Assembly (NCBI RefSeq): GCF_000003605.2
Contig: NW_003148271.1
Span: 173,290-189,896 of the forward strand
DNA length: 16,607 bases
Direction of reading: 5' to 3'
DNA from: Saccoglossus kowalevskii
Taxonomy: Eukaryota > Hemichordata > Enteropneusta > Harrimaniidae
A model generated the notes under the pieces. That model was not told the DNA's origin. It searched no databases and saw only the letters and a list, made by a program, of their open reading frames with translations. Positions within the stretch are counted from its first letter, which is position 1. Every line of letters starts with the position of its first letter. Of the stretch, positions 9,721 to 16,607 are shown piece by piece. The position numbers were made by a program, and so were the translations under genes.

Positions 9721-11441
9721 TATGTCCATATAAAGCTGTTAAGTCGATTGTTTAAACATATTTAATCGGGAGTTATTCAAGATAATCATTTTGAAATAAT
9801 AATAGTTCAATTATAAATATAATTATTAAAGTAACACAATAAATAAGACGCCAATATTAGATACACTGCATACTCTGCATTCTATTATATATATAAAAAA
9901 CATGTCCGAGAAATAAACGTCGACTAATTGAACTCACATAATCCCTCATTAAGGATTGCTGCATGGCGTGCGACTGCATAAAGCTCTATTTCTCAGTATT
10001 GACGAAGACATAGCTTTTTAATTGTGGTTGCTGTATTTTGTAATATTTGTAAGATCCACAGAATTCCAAAAATGCATACTACATATGCAAGGCATGATTG
10101 AAATCACAATCATATTAGAATTTACTTTACGGCAAAATTATTTTCTTTTGTTGATCGTGGCTATTAAAGCTGGTGTCGAAGGTCGCATAATATTATCAAT
10201 CTGGGAATATTAATACAATTCATGATATTCCCTGGGAAGTTCAATGTGATTAACTGTGATGGTATGAATTTATTTCTTGCATTAAATACATTTGTAAAAG
10301 AATGACGTCAATGCGGAAAGTAACACTAGGTATTGGACATCTATCTGTGCCTAAGTCTTAACTAATTATGTACATTTCACTTGAGAGGAATGTCGGAAAT
10401 GCATTAAGAATTTCCACAAACATGCTTCCGACGGTTGTTATATTTAATTCCTTTGATTATTGTTTTTGCGAAAACGTGTCTGTTAGTTTCGTTAGAGCAT
10501 TAGGTGGAGGATAATTTTTCATCTGATATCTATGTGTCCTTGTCCTGCTTAACGAAGGTGTCCATATTTGTTAAAAAAAATGTATGGACGATTTTTGTAT
10601 CACGTTTCACATATGTCGTGTACCTTGTATTTGTTTTGAAGCAATTAACATATTTGCCGTGTTCACTAAATGGCAATTGGTTATAAGTGCAATTAATACC
10701 TCCATCTTTGAAAACATTTATTTCTGTTTTTGGGTATTCTCAAATTAACTAAGTGTTATGTGCAAAATCACTCTCCCAATTTATTCTTTTTCAGACGAAC
10801 GAAAAATGGAATGAAAAAAAAAACAGGCGTGGCAACAGTAAACGATTTGTTTTGACAATTGATTGAAATCTTTGCCTGCACTTTAAAGTACAGCCTGCAA
10901 TGTACAAATCGGATCAAGGCACATTCTGGCATAAGCAACTTACTCTAAAATGAACAACTCGATTTGGTTAGAGATTTGAGATGGTAATCCGATTTGGTAA
11001 AAGAAAAATGGCTACACAGAATATAGTACATTATGTACGCATTAATTATCACACGGAAACAAATCAGCCTATCAACATCCGGTGTAAAATATAGAACATG
11101 TTCGCAAAATTGGGTTGAATTAGGTAATGATTATTGCGTGATAGCAGGGACAAGGGCGGGGATGTGGGCAATAATTTAGGTCAACATCCCTGTCTGAGCC
11201 ATATAATTTAAATAATTAAACAATTATGAGTCCCACAATGCGCCATATTGGATGAGGAGAAGGGTATATGGTAAAGATAGTGTGTGAGGCGAATGCAGAG
11301 ACTATATCGCGTCTGTCCCTTCTCCGAACCCAAGGTGACGCTATGGGGGTTTCTTTATTTTTAATATAAAACATCACCGTCCGATTTTGTGAAAAATGGC
11401 TAAATTGTGAAACTTTTTGGAGAAATAAATTTTCTTGCGAA
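9721..11441. other. Non-coding stretch, no gene seen
   Basis: Open frames at 10022-10213 (63 codons) and 10504-10686 (60 codons) are unremarkable and start at TTG or GTG rather than ATG. A full CRE octamer TGACGTCA lies at 10303-10310. CAAATCGGAT (10905-10914) and ATCCGATTTG (10987-10996) form a 10-bp inverted repeat, and CGATTTGGT occurs twice near 10960-10998. A somewhat GC-richer patch at 11140-11345 contains GGAGAAGGG (11256-11264) mirrored by CCCTTCTCC (11317-11325). None of these marks a gene. Confidence 0.6.
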
Positions 11442-11497
11442 TAGAGGTTTACATTATTGTGTGATAATGTTAAGCTATGACGTCATAAACACCTCTA
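11442..11497. repeat. Nested inverted repeat containing a CRE palindrome
   Basis: TAGAGGTTTA at 11442-11451 is mirrored by TAAACACCTCTA at 11486-11497, with a two-base bulge on the right arm. Inside lies a perfect hairpin ACATTAT-TGTGTG-ATAATGT (arms about 11451-11457 and 11464-11470, overlapping the outer arm by one base). It is followed by the perfect 12-bp palindrome TATGACGTCATA at 11476-11487. Three palindromic elements in 56 bp is unusual. It may be a small foldback remnant or a protein-binding site cluster. Confidence 0.45.
11476..11487. promoter_or_regulatory. Perfect CRE-like palindrome TATGACGTCATA
   Basis: The octamer TGACGTCA is the consensus full site for CREB/ATF bZIP dimers, and here the symmetry extends to 12 bp. 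A second octamer is at 10303-10310. The octamer is expected about 0.25 times in a window this long, so two copies are a mild excess. No nearby promoter or gene is visible, so regulatory use is only a possibility. Confidence 0.25.
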
Positions 11498-11566
11498 ATT
11501 GTGATAGTGGTGATTTATATTATGCAAGTTCTTTATGATACCATGAACTTATGAAGAAATTAAAAA

Positions 11567-11581
11567 TACGTACGTACGTAC
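11567..11581. repeat. (TACG)n microsatellite, palindromic
   Basis: TACGTACGTACGTAC is 3.75 copies of TACG, and its first 14 bases form a perfect palindrome. It contains three CpG sites, uncommon in heavily methylated genomes, which mildly favours an invertebrate source. Confidence 0.85.
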
Positions 11582-11778
11582 AGAGATAGCTTTAGAAGAA
11601 ACATGTCACGTGGGTAGCGCTCCTTGGAAGCTTGTATGCGACATGGGAATTCATTTCCTCATTTCCATATAGCCAGAATTAATTTTCAAATAACTAGAAT
11701 GTTTTAAGTCAAACAAATAATGTTGGGTTTGTTGTTTACACTATCCATATAAATATGGGGAAACATTGAATGTTGACG

Positions 11779-11817
11779 AGGCACACACACACACATCAAG
11801 TTTGTATGTTTGTGCCT
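11779..11817. repeat. CA/TG microsatellite folded as an imperfect hairpin
   Basis: A CA tract beginning AGGCACACAC (11779-11795) is mirrored by a decayed TG-type arm (11801-11817) ending TTTGTGCCT. Fourteen of 17 positions pair across a 5-nt TCAAG loop, including a perfect outer AGGCACA/TGTGCCT. The left arm is a clean dinucleotide repeat and the right arm is not. This suggests expansion of one arm of an older inverted repeat, or coincidence. Confidence 0.5.
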
Positions 11818-12091
11818 TGATTTCATTTTAAGATAACAGGGCTGCACGTGGTACCGATAGACCAATGAGCATGCGGTGTTTCATTAACGGGTAGAACACA
11901 GTATTATAATCATACATGTTTACATATATAATGACTAACTGATTTCTATTTAAGAATGCTTCTCTACAAACACTAATAGTATTGATAGTTGAATTAATTA
12001 CTGGGGCACAAAAGACGCCGGAAACGAACGGACAATGCCATCGATAGGCTAAACGTCCAATGTCTGGACTATTGTGGATATGATTGATATC

Positions 12092-12104
12092 TGACCCCTG
12101 ACCT
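12092..12104 (-). promoter_or_regulatory. DR1-type nuclear-receptor-like motif
   Basis: The plus strand reads TGACCCCTGACCT. On the minus strand this is AGGTCA-G-GGGTCA, two near-consensus hexamers in direct orientation with one-base spacing, the class bound by RXR, HNF4 and related receptors. The match is good, but no promoter or gene is recognisable around it and a single motif is weak evidence of function. Confidence 0.2.
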
Positions 12105-12734
12105 CAGGTTAACGAAAAGTGCATTATCGTAACATAAGAATGATTGTTTGCGCGTTTGATTTACTGAAGTTTATTGATTTGTATCATTTCACCTCATAAT
12201 AATAAACGTGAGACTAAAATAGCACTTGCATGATTGATGTTAGTAGAAAACTACTATCGAATTGTTGTTTTTGTTCATGTTTTATATTAGTAACATTCCA
12301 GATGTATAAATCGTGCAATCAACTTGTCATGTCGGGGTCCAATCTTTCTAGATTGCTTGTTGTATACAGCCTTTCAACTGGAACGGACAACCACCAACCA
12401 TTTCATTTGCAATATGCAAAAACTCGTTTACGCATTTCATATCTTAACAGCATATGCATATAGAATGGTATATAATTGGAAAGGTATCCGGTGAATTCGG
12501 ACCAGATAGGTAACATACATATTCTGAAATAACAAAATCATTGTTTCCATGGACACGAACACGACTACCTTGTTTAATTCGTAATTTTATATGACAATAT
12601 ACACTTTCGCTCAGCAACTTCATGTTCGCTAGACACGTAGTAGTTTCACAAAACGCAGAATAAAGCAGTTGGGTTTCATTGTTGTATTCTATCGAGTATC
12701 TGTATTCAACGTATACGGTGTCAGCAATGTATGT

Positions 12735-12793
12735 AACATATATTATTTATCTAGTTTAGTTATACAATATAATATTTAGATAATACATATGTT
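12735..12793. repeat. Imperfect AT-rich inverted repeat
   Basis: The left arm begins AACATATATTATTTATCTA (12735-12753) and the right arm TAGATAATACATATGTT (12777-12793) is its approximate reverse complement, with a few gaps. The AT richness lowers the significance. Confidence 0.35.
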
Positions 12794-14350
12794 AACAAAA
12801 ATGTGTAAATATGTTCTCATATAAAATGAAGTCAATATGTGTAAAACGGGGGTATAGATACTTAAAGAGTTTATGATTTTATAACACCCTGGAGCACAAA
12901 TATATGTTTGTATTTATTCATCTCTAAACTCCTGCACGGCTAAAAGTATTCTATTCAACTCCCATTCACGTCAATATACCGACCATGTTGTTTAAATGGG
13001 ACCTCGAATTACGGCCGAGAATAATCCGCAAGCCCATATTTTTTAATCTGCTTATGTAATACCTAACATTTATCCCATATAGTATTGCAGTAGTCAAACT
13101 CAGGATTTTAAAGACGAGTTATATAACATAATCTCAGGGCACCGATTTGTTGGAATATTTAGAACAAGGTGTGAACATGTTATACTCATATAAATTTTGG
13201 GAAGATTTATTTGAATGACTTCTATTTTTATTTTCCTAAATATGAAATAGGTCCATTGTCATCAGAAGAAGTAAACATTTTTTTAGCCTGCTGAAGGAAG
13301 ACAAATTTGTAATTTTAATATTGGATACATACGTAATTCTGGGTAATTAATTAATGTGTTTTTTTTACATGAATTATACAATATGAAAAATGCATCTCAA
13401 CACATATTATATAATATAATTGATTAATAGTATCGTTGAATAACGAACCATATCAAGTCTTTATCAATGTATTATAGCAATTGTGAGGTGAATTCGTCAG
13501 GCCAAATGAAAGCCTGGCCTAAACAGATATCTTTTGCGGCAACCCCCGCCTTGTGCATCGGTATTGTGCGCCAGTTAAGCATGGATCTTATGAAACCTTA
13601 TCCGTGGGTCCGAGGAGCGTGACCATTATTTGAACTTGTATCCGTTAAAGCAGATTAGAACTAATCCGATATACGATATGTGCTCCCCCATTTACACTTG
13701 ACCTTATCTGCTATGCCTTTACGTTCGCATCCACTCAACTCTGAAATACAAATAGAAGTAGACTTCCGCCGTCAATGTCTTTTGTTTAATCGGAGTGTAT
13801 GTCGTACATATCACTTAAATGCTAACACGGTTTGATATTTTCCAGGAGTTTGTACTGTAAGTAAAAATCAGGCGTTTAATTTAGTGGAAAATTGCGCTGA
13901 GCGTATCTGGCGATTCATCACTGCGACCTGTGAGATGTTTCCGAATTGATGAGATTCTATGTAGATATTACAAAGCAATATGCACAGTTTAATGTAGTAT
14001 ATTTTAAAGCATGTTATACCGTCGAAAGTATATAACTTCGAGTATTTTTGAATATGGTTATTATGATTATGATTAGTTTTGCATTTTGATAGAAACATTA
14101 GAGATATGATCTGTCGTAAAATAAAAATAATTTCATGGCGGCAAACACATCACTATTTTCTCGATGAAATGATAAAATAAGTTTTCAATTATCTGTACGT
14201 ATAAATAAACCGGGGACGCATGCGAATTGCATCGAAGGATAACAACTAAATTATACCAAACAAGGCGCATTCACCGATGAATCTGTTTCTGATACATTTA
14301 ATCAAAATGAAGTATTGAAATTGCAATATCAAAGGTATCCGCATTATCTC
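12794..14350. other. Non-coding stretch with a GC-richer patch, no gene seen
   Basis: The only open frame above 70 codons (13868-14098, minus) is lysine/asparagine/isoleucine-rich as expected from AT-rich DNA. The interval 13498-13720 is distinctly less AT-rich and holds short hairpins: AGGCC/GGCCT (13499-13503 and 13516-13520) and GATTAG-AA-CTAATC (13653-13666). It could be a decayed transposable-element fragment, but I cannot name a family. CGCATGCG at 14217-14224 is a perfect palindrome. Confidence 0.55.
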
Positions 14351-14368
14351 TTTAAGGTAGAGATGCAG
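14351..14368 (+). repeat. Left terminal inverted repeat of the 0.9-kb element
   Basis: It reads TTTAAGGTAGAGATGCAG, a perfect 18-bp match to the complement of 15260-15277. After one mismatch two more T positions agree (TTT against GTT), then the match ends. Confidence 0.75.
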
Positions 14369-15276
14369 TTTACCTGACAGGTATTTTAATTAGTTAATTA
14401 GGAAACCAAGATGACCTCCTTTGTCCACAAAACTATATATTTTCGGAAAGCTTATTGTATGCATTTAAAAAGTTTATTATTTTTCTTTTATGGACACTGT
14501 AGTTTGAAATATGCACAAAAATGTGCTTATTTGGTCAAAAGTGATTTAAAAAAAATAGCTTATAAACCATGCTTCTGTTTCCTGTCAAAATTGGTTTATG
14601 GGTACATCTGTTTATTATGAAGAAAGTGCCGTCTTGAAAACTGTCTACCAGTTGTAAATTTTGCAGGGCAGCGGCTCTAATTCCACTACTTCAAGTTTAT
14701 GCATAAATTAACACCCAGGCTAGTTGTCTGTACGATTGTTGTAACACTGTTCAACCAAAAACAATGCCCCGACGGCGTTTTGAAGATAAATACATTGTCA
14801 ATCATTTGTGAACAAATCAAAAGGTCAAAGCGTCTAGGAGCTATTTTTTTAAAACTCTGGGATGTGCACTAAAAGAAGCTAAAAAGAAGATAGTTGCTAA
14901 TTTGCATAACAATTCACTCAGTGAGAAGTTTGCTAATGCTCATAATTAAAATGGCTGTAACAGTTTAAATTAAAATTTAAATGTATTATCGTTTTGTTAA
15001 AAGTTAAATACAGTGCATAATATGGAGATCCCGTCATTTCTTTTTTCCACATGTTTCTGTTTTATTATTTATGTACAGCCTTGCTAAATCTTACTAAGCA
15101 TTCAAAAGAGGGGATGTTTGTTCCTGTTATCTATATTTTAAAATCGTTTTTTGAGTACGTTCCACTATTCACACTTCTACAAAATTTTAACAGTCTATAT
15201 CCAAGACTGTGTGGATAATAAAAAGCAAAAAAAAAATTCACTCCCAAGTGCCCACGAACCTGCATCTCTACCTTAA
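14352..15276. mobile_element. TTAA-flanked TIR element, about 0.9 kb, non-autonomous
   Basis: TTTAAGGTAGAGATGCAG at 14351-14368 is repeated exactly in inverse orientation at 15260-15277 (18 bp). The palindromic TTAA copies at 14352-14355 and 15273-15276 fit a TTAA target site, leaving an element of 917 bp with GGTAGAGATGCAG termini. TTAA targets characterise piggyBac and Kolobok transposons. GGT termini match neither remembered terminal rule exactly (piggyBac YY, Kolobok RRG), so the family is open. Near the left end lies a perfect ACCTG-A-CAGGT palindrome, and near the right end an AATAAA followed by an A-rich tract. The longest internal frame, 69 codons at 14411-14620 on plus, shows no transposase motif. 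An 18-bp chance match anywhere in the window is expected about 0.002 times. Confidence 0.7.
14964..14981. repeat. AT-only hairpin TTTAAATT-AA-AATTTAAA
   Basis: Eight-base perfect arms are separated by AA inside the TTAA-flanked element. Low complexity makes it weak evidence of function. Confidence 0.35.
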
Positions 15277-15277
15277 A
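15260..15277 (-). repeat. Right terminal inverted repeat of the 0.9-kb element
   Basis: It reads CTGCATCTCTACCTTAAA on plus, exactly complementary to 14351-14368. Just inside is a small CACT/AGTG foldback (CACTCCCAAGTG, 15239-15250). Confidence 0.75.
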
Positions 15278-16352
15278 ATATTACTTTCAATAATTTAACA
15301 TTACGTCTTCAATAATAGATTTAAAGATGCACCCGAACATCAAATGGCATATGTAATGTAATCATACAGTAAACGGGAAACTATTATCTTTTCGAAAAAA
15401 AAATCCATGGTGCGTAGCCGACATAGCTTCAACGGCTCGGTTGTTTGGGGGCCTATGTTTCACTGAAGTTCGTAGTCTCATGTCAGACGAATTTTCTTGT
15501 CCATGCTTTGTTTATATTACAGTACACAGTGCAGTGATTTTTAACAAGGAGGTATACTGGCTGTACCACCTTGACGGAGGGCAGTCGGAATCATAAAGTA
15601 TTGTGTATTGAACTTTGCATACACAGTGTGTATAAATGACTTTTGTAAAAATCCCGGATGTAAAGAAAGTATAGATTACGATAACTTATGTAGATTTCGC
15701 TCCAGGAGCAATTTTTTAGACCTGACATTTTTAGGCGGATATTGTTTTCAGGAAGATATTTATTCCCTTACCTTTTATTTCATTTGCAATTGTATACACT
15801 AATTGACAGTTGAGGGCGCTTTCAATGTTTTCAAAACCAAGGTCAGGATTAAATACCAGGATGTTTACTTTCTTTCCCAAGCTGGTGGCCTATACAATGA
15901 CAATTGAGATGACATATTTATATCATAAGTATCACCTAAAAATATAGTATTTTTTGGTATATTGTGATCATTCTGTGTATCCTATTTATTTATTTCATTT
16001 AGATCTGTTTTGGGCGTTTACCTGTTGATTAGTCAAATAAATAATAACCACATGCCGTATCTATGCTCTATAAAAAAACTGTCGGTAGTTAATTACGCTT
16101 AAGCAGTAATGGCCAGCAGACTAATACAGGCCTATAAAGTTTAATTCAATTTTACATTATTACAAAAAAAAAGATAAATCCGGAATCTAATTTCTTGATT
16201 AACATTGCAGCACCGGTGATATTTGCATCTGTTTATAGTCCGCAAATTTTGAGAATTGTAAACCGCAATTAGAATTCATTTTTCTGTCACATGTAACATA
16301 TACGTTTTACATATACGTTTGATTGTGACGTATATTTGGAGATACAACTTTA
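15278..16352. other. Non-coding stretch, no gene seen
   Basis: A 64-codon plus frame at 15608-15802 opens with TTG and matches no known protein. A hairpin CAAGGAGGTA/TACCACCTTG (one mismatch, 9-nt spacer) lies at 15545-15573. Two copies of ACATATACGTTT occur at 16296-16307 and 16309-16320, immediately upstream of the minisatellite. A-runs near 15396 and 16163 are too short to call retroposon tails. Confidence 0.6.
15545..15573. repeat. 10-bp inverted repeat hairpin, one mismatch
   Basis: CAAGGAGGTA (15545-15554) and TACCACCTTG (15564-15573) pair over nine of ten positions around a 9-nt spacer. No T-tract follows. Function is unknown. Confidence 0.4.
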
Positions 16353-16607
16353 CATACTGCACAGCGCCACCAGAACATACTGCACAGTACTACTAGAACA
16401 TACCGCACAGTGCCACTAGAACATACTGCACAGTACCACTAGAACATACTGCACAGTACCACCAGAACATACTGCACAGTGTCACTAAAACATACTGCAC
16501 AGTGCCACTAGAACATACTGCACAGTGCCACTAGAACATACTGCACAGTGCTGCTAGAACATACTGCACAGTACTACTAACTAGAACATACTGTACAGTA
16601 CTACTAG
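16353..16607. repeat. 23-bp minisatellite, 11 units, open at window end
   Basis: Head-to-tail units begin CATACTGCACAG and end CACTAGAA. Units 1-9 are each exactly 23 bp (16353-16375 through 16537-16559). Unit 10 is 27 bp (16560-16586) because of a CTAA duplication, and unit 11 is cut by the window edge after 21 bp. The first 12 bases are nearly invariant, while the middle varies (TGCC, TACC, TACT, TGTC, TGCT, CGCC). Units 7 and 8 are identical, which suggests recent duplication. Each unit carries a near-palindrome ACTG-CA-CAGT, perfect in unit 11 (ACTGTACAGT). A period of 23 is not a codon multiple and stops recur, so it is non-coding. The array probably continues beyond the window. Confidence 0.95.

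Larger units (their letters stand above)
11498..12734. other. Non-coding stretch with small repeats, no gene seen
   Basis: The stretch holds a (TACG)n tract at 11567-11581, the CA-repeat foldback at 11779-11817, a GTCCA/TGGAC mini-hairpin at 12055-12069 and a DR1-like motif at 12092-12104. The 77-codon plus-strand frame at 12230-12463 matches nothing I recognise. Confidence 0.6.

Noticed and set aside
11256-11325. GGAGAAGGG/CCCTTCTCC inverted repeat as transposon ends
   Set aside because: Several 9-bp inverted repeats at this spacing are expected by chance. There is no extension and no target duplication.
14411-14620. 69-codon frame inside the TTAA-flanked element as a transposase remnant
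   Set aside because: No DDE/D-type motif, zinc finger or similarity that I can recognise. The composition simply reflects AT-rich DNA.
9165-14875. Shared 14-mer GGATGTGCACTAAA near 9166 and 14861
   Set aside because: About half a 14-bp match is expected by chance in a window this size, and the similarity does not extend.
15608-15802. 64-codon plus-strand frame upstream of the minisatellite
   Set aside because: It has no ATG start and no recognisable domain, and its length is within chance.
16353-16607. Steroid-receptor half-site AGAACA repeated in the minisatellite
   Set aside because: The partner half-site would be TGTTCT but the sequence has TGCACA. The recurrence is simply due to the tandem array.
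16353-16607. CRISPR array
   Set aside because: The 23-bp units are contiguous without spacers, and the context is eukaryotic non-coding DNA.
1-16607. Animal mitochondrial genome, suggested by the 16.6-kb length
   Set aside because: No long respiratory-chain frames, rRNAs or tRNAs are present. Stops are dense in all frames, and nuclear-type microsatellites and inverted-repeat elements occur.

Overview
The window looks like eukaryotic nuclear DNA, most likely from an invertebrate animal. It is AT-rich (roughly one third G+C by eye), carries short CA/TG, CCCT and TACG microsatellites, a minisatellite and several short inverted-repeat insertions, and shows no dense gene layout, ribosome-binding sites, operons or tRNA/rRNA genes. 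CpG is not strikingly rare by eye, which argues mildly against a vertebrate. A bivalve or other mollusc would fit, but that is a guess. The length is close to an animal mitochondrial genome, yet nothing mitochondrial is present.

I can support no protein-coding gene. Open frames are short, overlap each other antisense and occur about as often as expected at this base composition. The one outlier is a 160-codon minus-strand frame at 7937-8419. It is longer than chance would readily give, but it runs through a microsatellite and a hairpin and resembles no family I know. The window therefore reads as an intergenic or long intronic stretch whose structure comes from repeats.

Layout: 1-2318 is featureless AT-rich DNA. 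2319-2433 is a degenerate tandem repeat of about 29 bp. 2434-5414 is unremarkable. 5415-5551 is a possible small insertion bounded by AATAATT and CGGCC/GGCCG, containing a good splice-acceptor look-alike. 6646-6780 is a clear GC-rich foldback element of 135 bp bounded by TTTAAA. 7022-7148 is a weaker TTAA-bounded inverted repeat. 7735-8364 holds microsatellites and a strong hairpin. 11442-11497 is a nested inverted repeat with a 12-bp CRE palindrome. 12092-12104 is a DR1-type nuclear-receptor-like motif. 13498-13720 is a GC-richer patch with small hairpins. 14352-15276 is a TTAA-bounded element of about 0.9 kb with perfect 18-bp inverted ends. 16353-16607 is an eleven-unit 23-bp minisatellite that runs off the window end.

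The best-supported biology is the mobile-element content: two convincing foldback or TIR elements, both bounded by TTAA, and one weak TTAA candidate. TTAA target sites belong to the piggyBac and Kolobok superfamilies. The 6646 and 7022 termini (AGG, GGG) look more Kolobok-like (RRG) than piggyBac-like, but no transposase is visible. I see no evidence of an undescribed multi-gene system.
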